Assembly: GCA_039680175.1 (NCBI GenBank)
Contig: JBDKTO010000112.1
Coordinates: 1-56,044 of the forward strand
Length of the DNA stretch: 56,044 nucleotides
Source of the DNA: Veillonellales bacterium
Lineage (GTDB): Bacteria; Bacillota; Negativicutes; JAAYSF01
Direction: 5' to 3'
The notes below the pieces were generated by a model. The model did not search any database, had not been told where the DNA came from, and was given only the letters and a program-made list of their open reading frames with translations. Every line of letters starts with the position of its first letter. Within the stretch, counting starts at the first letter, position 1. The translations under genes were made by a program, and so were the position numbers. Of this stretch, positions 9,551 through 16,088 are shown one piece after another.

Positions 9551-9587
9551 TTTTGTACCGATATTACATTATCGGTATTTATGGTAC
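9551..9587. promoter_or_regulatory. Candidate TetR operator upstream of the efflux operon
   Basis: Nested inverted repeats are visible: ACCGAT (9557-9562) with ATCGGT (9571-9576), and outer GTACC (9555-9559) with GGTAC (9583-9587). The left half TTTTGTACCGA(T)AT recurs ahead of the adjacent tetR gene at 10227. It lies 125 bases upstream of the adaptor start, a plausible repressor site. This is inference from repeat structure. Confidence 0.5.
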
Positions 9588-9597
9588 AGATACGCAT

Positions 9598-9627
9598 TTT
9601 TAAATCACACTTTTGTGTGATTTAAAA
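9598..9627. repeat. Perfect 13-bp inverted repeat between tetR and efflux operon
   Basis: TTTTAAATCACAC (9598-9610) pairs perfectly with GTGTGATTTAAAA (9615-9627) around TTTT. It lies just past the tetR stop. Without a clear U-run outside the stem it is an uncertain terminator; it could also be a protein-binding palindrome. Confidence 0.5.
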
Positions 9628-9644
9628 TAGCAGACAAAAAATTT

Positions 9645-10208
9645 TTATTTTTTAGATGTGCTCAGTCCGAATACGATAATATCCGCCATTGCTGATAATG
9701 CATCTGCATATGTCAGGTTGCTTTCTTCCAGGAATCGGTAGTTGAACAGGTCATTTGTCACACTCGTTATAATTTGTTTAAGCACAGATACATTAATCGG
9801 GCGAAGTGAGTGGGTTTCAATACTCTGGACGACAAGAGAAGTCAGGCGATTCAGATGTTCGTCGCGGAAGTCTGACACCAGCTGCCATTCATTTGGATAA
9901 TAGTGGCGCAGATCGTCATAAAGACTGTTATTGTTTATGGAACCGAATACCTGCGGTGAAACTTTTAGCAGAGCCTGAAATTTTTCCGCAGGGGATAGCC
10001 CAGGGTTATTGTAGATTTTATCCGCCTGTTCCTCGACATCGTGGATCGCTGTAGCTAAAATATCATGCACCAGTTCATTTTTGGAGGAAAAGTGCTCGTA
10101 TAAAGAAGTTTTACTAAGACTGAGACGCCGTGCAAGGTTGCTCATTGTAAATTTTACACCGCGGGTTTTCATCTCGTCGGCCGCGGCCATAAGAATTCGA
10201 TTACGCAA
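9645..10208 (-). CDS. TetR/AcrR family transcriptional regulator
   Basis: This protein has a TetR-type N-terminal helix-turn-helix: RILMAAADEMKTRGVKFTMSNLARRL, then SLSKTSLYEHFSSKNELV, in which the LYEHFSSKNEL recognition region is diagnostic. The C-terminal ligand-binding region (about 60-187) is divergent as usual. I prefer the TTG start at 10208 because AGGTGG sits 6 bases upstream; an ATG at 10223 would add five residues and overlap that ribosome site. It is transcribed in the same direction as the efflux genes, but 220 bases with candidate operators separate them, so it probably represses the efflux operon and itself. Confidence 0.88.
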   Translation of the reverse strand: MRNRILMAAADEMKTRGVKFTMSNLARRLSLSKTSLYEHFSSKNELVHDILATAIHDVEEQADKIYNNPGLSPAEKFQALLKVSPQVFGSINNNSLYDDLRHYYPNEWQLVSDFRDEHLNRLTSLVVQSIETHSLRPINVSVLKQIITSVTNDLFNYRFLEESNLTYADALSAMADIIVFGLSTSKK

Positions 10209-10226
10209 ATAAAACCACCTCATTAC

Positions 10227-10254
10227 TTTTGTACCGAAATGACAAAATGGGTAC
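10227..10254. promoter_or_regulatory. Candidate TetR operator at the tetR promoter
   Basis: TTTTGTACCGAAAT at 10227-10240 is almost identical to the half-site at 9551-9562, and GTACC (10231-10235) is mirrored by GGTAC (10250-10254). It lies within 50 bases upstream of the regulator's start, which suits autorepression. This is inference from the shared motif. Confidence 0.5.
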
Positions 10255-10357
10255 TATTGAATTCAAATTAAGATTATACCACTTTTTAACATGTGTCAAT
10301 AGCTATCATGTAAGAAATTAAAATTGTGAGGCAATGCTTCTAATTATGATAATGAAG

Positions 10358-10404
10358 GTGTTTATTAAGCAATTAATGACCAACTTAATAAACACATTTT
10401 TTTT
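10358..10404 (+). terminator. Hairpin with U-tract, orphan
   Basis: GTGTTTATTAAG (10358-10369) pairs perfectly with CTTAATAAACAC (10384-10395), followed by a run of T. It has intrinsic-terminator form on the plus strand, yet no plus-strand gene lies upstream. It may be a leftover from deleted DNA or insulation for the promoter that follows. Confidence 0.6.
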
Positions 10405-10406
10405 TA

Positions 10407-10435
10407 TTGACAAATGATTACGAGAGGCATATCAT
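10407..10435 (+). promoter_or_regulatory. Sigma-70-type promoter candidate
   Basis: TTGACA (10407-10412) and TATCAT (10430-10435) are separated by 17 bases, reading toward the amidohydrolase remnant and the flavodoxin/hydrolase pair. The surrounding stretch 10209-10590 holds no gene that I can support, only the operator, the orphan hairpin and this promoter. Confidence 0.5.
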
Positions 10436-10590
10436 TATTGTAACCAGCGTACTATAATTGTCTTTCTGGTACACGACAAAACGAAAAGCAATCAAGTAGG
10501 TAAATGGATTTATAAAATTATTTTCTTAAAAACTTTTAAAACAGTCGCAAAAAGACGCTGAAGAAAGAAAAAGACGTAGGAGTCTGCCTG

Positions 10591-10781
10591 CCTAGACAGT
10601 TGGCTGCGTTGCTGCCATTGGTAGAAACGGCTCATTTACTATACGGCTGATTATCCCTATACGCCGGCGGGTGACTGTATTTATTTGGCGGGCGCGTGAC
10701 AAGACAAACGTGATTACTGATGAGCAGCGGCGTGCGATATACCGGGATAATGCGATAAATTTATTTCCAAGGCTAGGATAG
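10591..10781 (+). pseudogene. Amidohydrolase (amidohydrolase_2) C-terminal remnant
   Basis: Read across three frames, this stretch gives PRQLAALLPLVETAHLLYG (frame of 10591), then ADYPYTPAGDCIYLAGA (frame of 10646), then DKTNVITDEQRRAIYRDNAINLFPRLG and TAG (frame of 10698). LLYG(S/T)DYPYTP and the closing DNA-x-x-LFPRL pattern are typical of the C-terminus of amidohydrolase_2 enzymes of the 4-oxalomesaconate hydratase / decarboxylase type. Two frameshifts and the lack of the N-terminal two-thirds show it is dead. It lies immediately upstream of the flavodoxin remnant, so the original unit may have included it. Confidence 0.7.
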
Positions 10782-10790
10782 TAATAGTTA

Positions 10791-11066
10791 ATGAAAGGGG
10801 GCGATAAAATAATCCGAAATGTCAACAACGTTGGCTCTTATCGGGAAAATGAGGTGGGCATTGTTGTCTCTAACTATCTGGAGGCTTTGGGAACCGCATG
10901 TTGGGAACGTACTATTGATAGAAAACTGACATTAGAAACAAAAGCATTGCTAGAACAGAAATTGATTCCCAATGAAGTGAATATACGAGAAGTTAAAAAA
11001 CATGTTGACAGTATATTGGTAAACGCCAATTTGAAAATGAAGCAGGAAGGAGAAACCAATGCCTAA
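10791..11066 (+). pseudogene. Truncated flavodoxin-family gene (C-terminal third)
   Basis: From about 10842 the frame encodes RENEVGIVVSNYLEALGT, then RKLTLETKALLEQKLIPNEV, then IREVKKHVDSILV. It aligns residue by residue with the C-terminal 65 residues of the intact flavodoxin-like protein at 12317-13027. The flavin-binding N-terminal two-thirds are absent, and the 17 codons before the match look unrelated. It overlaps the next gene's start by 8 bases, just as an intact upstream gene would. An intact reading frame does not make it functional here: the remaining segment has no cofactor site. It may survive as a translational leader for the hydrolase. Confidence 0.75.
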
Positions 11067-11961
11067 TGTAACGGCCAATGGAATTCAGATCGAGTATGAT
11101 ACTTTCGGCGATAGCTCTTCTTCAGCTTTACTATTAATCGCCGGCAATGGTGCCCAAATGCTCTTCTGGGATGCCGAGCTCTGCGAACTATTAGCGAAAA
11201 CAGGGCTTTTTGTAATTCGTTTTGACAATCGCGATGCTGGCCTTTCGACCAAATTTGATGAAGCCGGAGTCCCGGATATTATGGCTGCAATCAAAGCCGC
11301 TATGGAAGGTAAGGATGTTGCAGCGGCATATTCCCTGGACGATATGGCAGATGACTGTGCGGGGTTACTGGATGCATTGCACGTTGAAAGAGCGCATATC
11401 TGCGGCGCTTCGATGGGCGGCATGATAGCCCAAGTTGTTGCTTATCGGCATCCACGGCGTGTTCTGAGCCTGACTTCCATCATGTCAAACACGGGGAATC
11501 CCCATCTTCCGCAGGGAAAGCCGGAGGCCATAGCTGCCGTTGTCGCGCCGCCGCCGGCGGAGCGCACAGCATATATTGAACACAATATGAATGTATGGCG
11601 AAAGATTTGGAGTCCCGGTTTTCCCTTTGAGGAGAAGCGAGCTCGGACATACCTGGAGAAGAGCTATGACCGATCCTATTATCCACAGGGAATGGCGCGT
11701 CAAAATATGGCGATTCTTTCCCGCGGCGATAGAACAGCATTGCTTTCGTCCATTAAAGCCCCCACACTCGTAATACACGGGTCCGGAGATCCGCTGATCC
11801 CTATCGAAGCGGGGAAAGATACGGCTCGCGTAATTCCTAGGGCAAATTTATTGATCATTGACGGAATGGGGCACGACCTCCCCAAGGGGGCTTGGCCGGA
11901 AGTAGTAACCGCTATTTCCCGTCATATAAAAAAGGTAACACCCCCCAGCAATAGCCTTTGA
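11059..11961 (+). CDS. Alpha/beta hydrolase
   Basis: This 300-residue alpha/beta-hydrolase-fold enzyme has an oxyanion region LLLIAGNGAQMLFWD (about 24-38), a strand with VIRFDNRDAGLS, a nucleophile elbow GASMGGM near residue 118 (catalytic Ser), the acid Asp in IHGSGDPLIPIEAG near 245, and the His in DGMGHDLPKG near 273. The full triad is visible and length is normal. It resembles esterases of the aclacinomycin-methylesterase/RdmC type, but substrate cannot be assigned. AAGGAG precedes the ATG. A decayed second copy of its first 42 codons lies at 13063. Confidence 0.88.
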   Translation: MPNVTANGIQIEYDTFGDSSSSALLLIAGNGAQMLFWDAELCELLAKTGLFVIRFDNRDAGLSTKFDEAGVPDIMAAIKAAMEGKDVAAAYSLDDMADDCAGLLDALHVERAHICGASMGGMIAQVVAYRHPRRVLSLTSIMSNTGNPHLPQGKPEAIAAVVAPPPAERTAYIEHNMNVWRKIWSPGFPFEEKRARTYLEKSYDRSYYPQGMARQNMAILSRGDRTALLSSIKAPTLVIHGSGDPLIPIEAGKDTARVIPRANLLIIDGMGHDLPKGAWPEVVTAISRHIKKVTPPSNSL

Positions 11962-11977
11962 TTATATTTTAGGAACA

Positions 11978-12022
11978 ACTCCAACCAAAACGCTTCCGAC
12001 GTACGTTTTGGTCTGGAGTTTT
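11978..12022 (+). terminator. Terminator after the alpha/beta hydrolase
   Basis: ACTCCAACCAAAACG (from 11978) pairs with CGTTTTGGTCTGGAGT (to about 12019) with one bulge, followed by TTTTG. It lies 17 bases past the stop at 11961. Confidence 0.65.
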
Positions 12023-12085
12023 GTAAAACGATAATGCTTTCGCCAATACGTCATGTCCTCTGTTCCCGTATGGAACTTTTCCTGT

Positions 12086-12129
12086 AAAACTCAACCACCA
12101 CCTGCTTTAGCAGGTGGTGGTTGAGTTTT
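12086..12129. repeat. Perfect 20-bp hairpin in the 11962-12316 gap
   Basis: Arms at 12086-12105 and 12110-12129 are perfectly complementary around TTTA, with A-tracts outside on the left and T-tracts on the right, so it can terminate transcription in both directions. No minus-strand gene ends here, so it may instead be a mobile-element end or a repeat unit. Besides this and the terminator at 11978, the 355-base gap holds no gene I can support. Confidence 0.6.
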
Positions 12130-12316
12130 TGTCAGATGACTGGTATTGACAGATACGTTAGAAAGCAATATTATGGCAACGAAATGTTTGTACTTGTTTT
12201 GTATAATGGGTAAAAATAGATGAAGCAGCGTTTTTTGGACAGTATCAGTAAATTTTATTTTCCGGTTGAAATAAAGCACAATAAAACAAAAAGCAAAATG
12301 AAAGAAGTGTGATGCA

Positions 12317-13027
12317 ATGAAAATTGCAGTGATTAACGGCAGCCATCGCGGCAGAAATGGCAATACGAATATTATGAGTTCTGCTTTCTTAAAGGGAGCA
12401 AAGGAAGCAGGAGCAGAAACGGTAACTGTTTTTTTAGCAGAAAAAGAAATTAAATACTGTACGGCGTGTAAGGTCTGTTGGTTTAAAACACCAGGGAAAT
12501 GTGTCATCAAAGATGATATGGCGGAGATTATATCTCTTATCGAAGATGCGGATGTTCGTGTTTTGGCGACGCCGCTTTATTTTGATAATATTTCAAGTAT
12601 GCTAAAAACTTTTATAGATCGACTCATGGTAACAGCCAGCCCCTATTGGGGAAAAGATAGTCAAGGAGAATGCCGTCATTTAACAACGAAAGCGGCTCCA
12701 CAGATGGTCATGCTGGCAAATTGTGGCTTTCCGGAAAGATCACATTTCCAGGTGATCTCCCATTGGCTTAAACGACATGCGCGGAATCTCAATGCACAGA
12801 TAATTGGTGAAATATATGTTCCCCAGGGGGCGCTGTTGAGTGTCCGGGAAAACGAGGTGGGCATGGTTGTCGCTAACTATCTGAAGACTTTGGAAATTGC
12901 AGGCAGGGAGATTGCCATCAATCGAAAATTGACAGCAAAAACAATGGAATTGCTAGAACAAAAATTTATTCCGGATGAAGTTTATATACGGGAAGTTAAA
13001 AAGTATGTTGATAGTCTATTGGATTAA
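12317..13027 (+). CDS. Flavodoxin-family NAD(P)H-dependent oxidoreductase
   Basis: This 236-residue protein belongs to the NADPH-dependent FMN-reductase / iron-sulfur-flavoprotein group. It opens with KIAVINGSHRGRNGNTNIM, the FMN phosphate loop (GSxRxxxNT). Residues 47-65 hold CTACKVCWFKTPGKC, a Cys cluster also seen in relatives. ATPLYFDNISSMLKTFIDR near 95-115 matches the conserved A-T-P-x-Y flavin-contact region. The C-terminal 65 residues match the truncated copy at 10791. It probably reduces a quinone, nitro or metal substrate using NAD(P)H; the partner is unknown. The next gene downstream is a pseudogene of the hydrolase. Confidence 0.85.
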   Translation: MKIAVINGSHRGRNGNTNIMSSAFLKGAKEAGAETVTVFLAEKEIKYCTACKVCWFKTPGKCVIKDDMAEIISLIEDADVRVLATPLYFDNISSMLKTFIDRLMVTASPYWGKDSQGECRHLTTKAAPQMVMLANCGFPERSHFQVISHWLKRHARNLNAQIIGEIYVPQGALLSVRENEVGMVVANYLKTLEIAGREIAINRKLTAKTMELLEQKFIPDEVYIREVKKYVDSLLD

Positions 13028-13062
13028 GATATTGGAGAACGAGGCAGAAAGAGGAAAACACA

Positions 13063-13188
13063 ATGCTTAATGTGACGGCCAGTTGAATTCAGATTGAGTA
13101 TGATACTTTCGGCGTTAGGTCTTTGTCGGTCTTGCTATTAATTACTGGCAATGGTGTCCAACTGCTCTTGTTGGACGCCGGACCCTGA
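13063..13188 (+). pseudogene. Decayed alpha/beta-hydrolase gene, 5' fragment
   Basis: The frame starts ATG and encodes MLNVTAS, then a TGA, then IQIEYDTFGV, LLLITGNGVQ and LLDAG. It aligns codon by codon with the first 42 residues of the intact hydrolase at 11059 (MPNVTANGIQIEYDTFG). An in-frame TGA replaces the Gly codon at position 8, and the similarity ends near 13188 with another stop. The promoter-distal 250 residues are deleted. It occupies the same relative position after its flavodoxin gene as the intact pair does. Confidence 0.8.
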
Positions 13189-13310
13189 ATATGATGTATT
13201 ATGTGGAATTTTATAGAAAGAGCCCGGTTGTTCAGAAAATGTCCAGAATGGACTGATACAATTAAATTAACAAAAGCTATTTGCATTTTGAATTAATATA
13301 GCTTCTTAGT

Positions 13311-13390
13311 TAACTGGCAAACTTGCTGAAAGGCAGGGACGCAAAGCCATGGGTCTACAGGTTTTTCACCTACGATTGCCAGGCTGCATA
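13311..13390 (+). ncRNA. c-di-GMP-I (GEMM-I) riboswitch
   Basis: The aptamer core GACGCAAAGCC lies at 13339-13349, preceded by CTTGCTGAAAGGCAGG (a GAAA tetraloop hairpin) and followed by ATGGGTCTACAGG, all hallmarks of the GEMM-I class. CTGGCAA (13315-13321) closes the aptamer with TTGCCAG (13377-13383). The same TTGCCAG can instead pair with CTGGCAA at 13402-13408 to make a terminator, so ligand binding should favour readthrough. It precedes the small Cys-rich gene at 13462. Confidence 0.88.
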
Positions 13391-13413
13391 AAAGTGCGGT
13401 CTGGCAATTTTTA
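13376..13413 (+). terminator. Riboswitch expression platform terminator
   Basis: ATTGCCAG (13376-13383) pairs with CTGGCAAT (13402-13409), followed by a T run. The 5' arm is shared with the aptamer-closing stem, so the two structures are mutually exclusive. Confidence 0.8.
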
Positions 13414-13461
13414 TTTGATTTTGTTTAAACCGCCAAGATTAAGACCAGGGAGATGTAAGAA

Positions 13462-13689
13462 TTGGACGAAAGGAAATGTTCTTGTGGGAGTAAACAATTT
13501 GAAAACATTGATGTAACGCCTACGGGAATTATGCAAACAAGATATTTTACAAGATGTACACGGTGCGGGTTAGTCATATCCACGCATAGATGCGGCAGGC
13601 CATCGACAATTCGGGAGTTGTGGGGATCGTTAGGAATTACTAAGATTTTGCGTGCGGCTCATACAATTTTGGGAATAAGCCGGGTGTGA
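13462..13689 (+). CDS. Small Cys-rich protein under c-di-GMP riboswitch control
   Basis: This 75-residue protein starts with TTG, with AGGGAG 9 bases upstream. The N-terminal half contains CSCGS (about 7-11), then CTRCG (about 32-36) and HRCG: a small zinc-ribbon-like set of Cys. The C-terminal half (about 45-70, RELWGSLGITKILRAAHTILGIS) is amphipathic and basic, suggesting membrane or nucleic-acid contact. I do not recognise the family. Its position directly behind a c-di-GMP-I riboswitch places it in the motility/biofilm/surface regulon. That regulatory link is the strongest clue to its role. Confidence 0.65.
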   Translation: MDERKCSCGSKQFENIDVTPTGIMQTRYFTRCTRCGLVISTHRCGRPSTIRELWGSLGITKILRAAHTILGISRV

Positions 13690-13864
13690 TTTTGGCGATT
13701 TAGTAAGGACAAAAGCGCAGCATCCAAATTTAAAATTGAGCTGCTTGATGAAATAACGAATTTCAGATGATAAAAGAAAACCTCCCATCGAAGTGTAGAC
13801 CGTATCTTAACAAAACGGACACCGTCCATCCCTAGCATAGCGCCAGGGATGGGGTTTAAAAAAA

Positions 13865-13878
13865 TGACTGTTCAGTCA
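13865..13878. promoter_or_regulatory. TGACTG-TT-CAGTCA palindrome
   Basis: A perfect 14-base inverted repeat lies 58 bases before the secreted His-rich gene. It has the form of a dimeric repressor operator (TetR-type sites often read TGACT...AGTCA). TATAAT follows at 13901-13906, so a bound protein would block that promoter. The -35 element is unclear. Confidence 0.4.
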
Positions 13879-13935
13879 CAATTTTGTCATATTTACCAAT
13901 TATAATAAAACCATGAAATAGAGGAGGGATGCCCC

Positions 13936-14259
13936 ATGAAAAATATTGTAAAAAAAATAGTTGTCTATTCAATGGTAGGTATGCTGCAAATTGGGTTGGG
14001 TGCTTCAATGGTTTCTGCCTCTCCTGCACATGGTCCTGAAAGAGTACAATTTGAAGAACATCATCGTAATCACGATAACGATCGGCAGCGTGAACATGAT
14101 AGGCGTATACGAGAAGAAAATGATCGGCATGAGAGCGAAATGAAAAGGCATCCTGGCGAATCGAGAAGGCATTGGCATGAACGCCAGAAACATGAGAATG
14201 AACGTCATCAACACGAACTAGAACGTATTCATCACGAATTTGAACATCGCGGTTGGTAA
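13936..14259 (+). CDS. Secreted His/Arg/Glu-rich protein, hypothetical
   Basis: This 107-residue protein has a signal peptide (about residues 1-28, MKNIVKKIVV then a Gly/Leu/Met-rich core, cleavage near SASPA). The mature part is extremely polar: after the first ten residues it is nearly all His, Arg, Glu, Asp, Asn and Gln, with repeated RxHE/HExERH units and about 20 His in 75 residues, very likely one long charged helix. A GAGGAGGG ribosome site and a terminator frame the gene. It may buffer metal or protons in the periplasm, but the family is unknown. Confidence 0.7.
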   Translation: MKNIVKKIVVYSMVGMLQIGLGASMVSASPAHGPERVQFEEHHRNHDNDRQREHDRRIREENDRHESEMKRHPGESRRHWHERQKHENERHQHELERIHHEFEHRGW

Positions 14260-14264
14260 GAGAA

Positions 14265-15824
14265 TTATTCAAGAGTCACTCTGTCATTTGGGACAGGGTG
14301 GCTTTTTAGCATATTAGCAACAAATATATCTACAAGCTGCGGATCAAATTGACTTTCTTTTTCATTCTTGAGTTCTTGCAAGGCCTCCGCAGGAGCCATA
14401 ATTTTTCGATAGACTCTCTTTACCGTCATCGCCGCGTAAGCATCGGCTATCGCTAGAATACGGCCTTCAAAAGGGATTCCGTTTTTCATCCGGCCATGGG
14501 GATATCCGTATCCGTCATATCGTTCATGGTGATTCTCAATCGCCTTTCCTACGGTATCATCAATAGCGAACAATTTTAAAAAACTCATCCCGAACTCAAC
14601 ATGATTTTGCATTAAATGATACTCTTTTTCGCTTAATTTGCCGGGCTTACGCAGGATATGATTTGAAACAGCAATTTTCCCAATATCATGAAGCCAGCCC
14701 GCCAGATAAAGACGGTCAACGAAGGAAGCATCCATTCCTGCTTTTTCTGCTAAAAACGCACTGTAATGAGCAACGGCTTGGGAATGTACATAACTGTATA
14801 TATCTTTTTGTTCCAATACAGTTAGAATTTCCTGAAAGTTCTCCGGAATATTGTTAACGTTGTCATGCAAGGTGGGATGCATATTTTTTAATGTTTTATT
14901 ACAATACATATTCTTGTCAGCTAAATTGATCAATTCTTCAATATTCATCTTTTCTGTCTTGCTTTGTAAGGCTATTCCGTAAGAAAAAGCAATTTGTATT
15001 GGATTTAGATCATTATCAGTGACATAACAGGTTGTTTCTAACTGCTCAAGCATAGCAGCAACTGCCAAAGCATCTCCGCTCTCTTGTCCAAGGATAAGAA
15101 CAAATTCATCCCCGCCTAGCCGGGCAATCGCTGATTCTGAAATGACAAGCTTTCGCAATGCCGCAGCGAATTGAATCAGGACTTTATTACCGATAACATG
15201 TCCGTAAGTATCATTAATACTTTTAAAATTGTCAAAATCAATAAGAGCTACGATTACCTGCTTGCCGGCAGACAGCATTTTTTGACCAAGATGGATTGCA
15301 TGGGTAAAAGTGCTTAATCCCGTAAGCGGATCGGTGATGCTTGCTTGATAAAAACGATTGCGCTCTACTGATAAATTGCGGAAAAAGCGTACCACCATAC
15401 TGGCTAATAAGGCAAATAAAATAGTGCAGATGATTTTTACAACAATGAGTGCAGATATACCTCCGTCATAATTAATAAAGTGAAATGTAAGAGTTGTTAC
15501 TGCCAATATAGAAAAAAAAGGGTTCGGTAATACCGGGGCATATAGAAACCCGGCATTAATAATAAAAGGAGTAAAGGCATCCGCACCTATGCTTTTATAA
15601 GCGGCTATGGCATTCAACAGCCAATGATGACTGATAAGGGCTGCTGCGGCAAAGCCATAAGCGGTATTTTTTCGTCTAAATCGTAACGCAAGCAAGAGAA
15701 ATGCAGGAAATAATATAGTGGCGGCGTTAAAAATTCCCGGCGGAACTGCAATAAATAAAAAACCGGTGAATATGAGACTGAAAAGCGCATAAAGGACGTA
15801 AAATTTTGAGAGATTTTTAAACAC
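14265..15824 (-). CDS. Membrane GGDEF + HD-GYP c-di-GMP protein
   Basis: This 519-residue protein has about six transmembrane segments in residues 8-150, a GGDEF domain (about 165-320; DPLTGLSTF, then ARLGGDEFVLIL) and an HD-GYP phosphodiesterase domain (about 345-500; GWLHDIGKIAV, then NHHERYDGYGYP). Both active-site signatures look intact, so it may make and degrade c-di-GMP; I see no RxxD inhibitory site before GGDEF. The start is GTG at 15824 with AAAGGAGAA upstream. A c-di-GMP-I riboswitch and terminator lie in its leader, so the ligand it controls probably regulates its own expression. Confidence 0.92.
   Translation of the reverse strand: MFKNLSKFYVLYALFSLIFTGFLFIAVPPGIFNAATILFPAFLLLALRFRRKNTAYGFAAAALISHHWLLNAIAAYKSIGADAFTPFIINAGFLYAPVLPNPFFSILAVTTLTFHFINYDGGISALIVVKIICTILFALLASMVVRFFRNLSVERNRFYQASITDPLTGLSTFTHAIHLGQKMLSAGKQVIVALIDFDNFKSINDTYGHVIGNKVLIQFAAALRKLVISESAIARLGGDEFVLILGQESGDALAVAAMLEQLETTCYVTDNDLNPIQIAFSYGIALQSKTEKMNIEELINLADKNMYCNKTLKNMHPTLHDNVNNIPENFQEILTVLEQKDIYSYVHSQAVAHYSAFLAEKAGMDASFVDRLYLAGWLHDIGKIAVSNHILRKPGKLSEKEYHLMQNHVEFGMSFLKLFAIDDTVGKAIENHHERYDGYGYPHGRMKNGIPFEGRILAIADAYAAMTVKRVYRKIMAPAEALQELKNEKESQFDPQLVDIFVANMLKSHPVPNDRVTLE
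14274..14307 (+). terminator. Terminator of the His-rich gene, inside a convergent gene
   Basis: AGTCACTCTGTC (14274-14285) pairs with GACAGGGTGGCT (14292-14303) allowing two G-U pairs, then TTTTT. It ends the 13936 transcript. The same DNA encodes the last residues of the convergent GGDEF/HD-GYP gene, whose stop is at 14265. Confidence 0.7.
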
Positions 15825-15909
15825 ACTATTGTTCTCCTTTGCCTATGGAAATGGCATAGATATGATGAAGCAGATGATCTTGCCGACAATCCGCTATATA
15901 TAGTGCAAC

Positions 15910-15938
15910 AAAAAAGACCTAGGTTATAACCTAGGTCT
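15910..15938 (-). terminator. Terminator in the leader of the GGDEF/HD-GYP gene
   Basis: A perfect 24-base palindrome (15915-15938, AGACCTAGGTTA and its complement) is followed on the minus strand by six T. It lies 86 bases before the GTG start and downstream of the riboswitch aptamer. Confidence 0.8.
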
Positions 15939-15959
15939 CGCCGCGCTAGTTATCCTTGC

Positions 15960-16036
15960 GGCCTGGCAATCATAGTCATTCTTTGACTTTAGACCCATAG
16001 CTTTGCGTCTGCTATCTTTCGATAGAGTTGCCCTTT
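15960..16036 (-). ncRNA. c-di-GMP-I (GEMM-I) riboswitch, second copy
   Basis: On the minus strand the core reads GACGCAAAGC (16009 to 16000), preceded by TATCGAAAGATA (GAAA hairpin) and followed by TATGGGTCTAAAG. The closing stem uses GGCAA (16032-16028) with TTGCC (15969-15965). It resembles the copy at 13311 in core and spacing. A terminator palindrome follows directly, indicating control by premature termination of the c-di-GMP enzyme gene. How ligand binding affects that terminator is not clear from the sequence. Confidence 0.88.
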
Positions 16037-16088
16037 ATGTATAAATACAATTTATACAATTATATGTTATTATAAAAAAAATATAAAG

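Noticed and set aside
12086-12129. Perfect hairpin as an IS200/IS605 element end
   Set aside because: No transposase or second end lies near it; its A/T-flanked form is equally consistent with a bidirectional terminator, so only the repeat is reported.
12091-12510. Minus-strand frame of 139 codons over the start of the flavodoxin gene
   Set aside because: It lies antisense to the well supported flavodoxin N-terminus, has no ribosome site, and its last codons fall in the perfect hairpin at 12086.
13826-13852. CCATCCCT/AGGGATGG hairpin as a terminator of the 13462 gene
   Set aside because: The stem is perfect, but neither strand has a U-run directly after it, so an intrinsic terminator is not supported.
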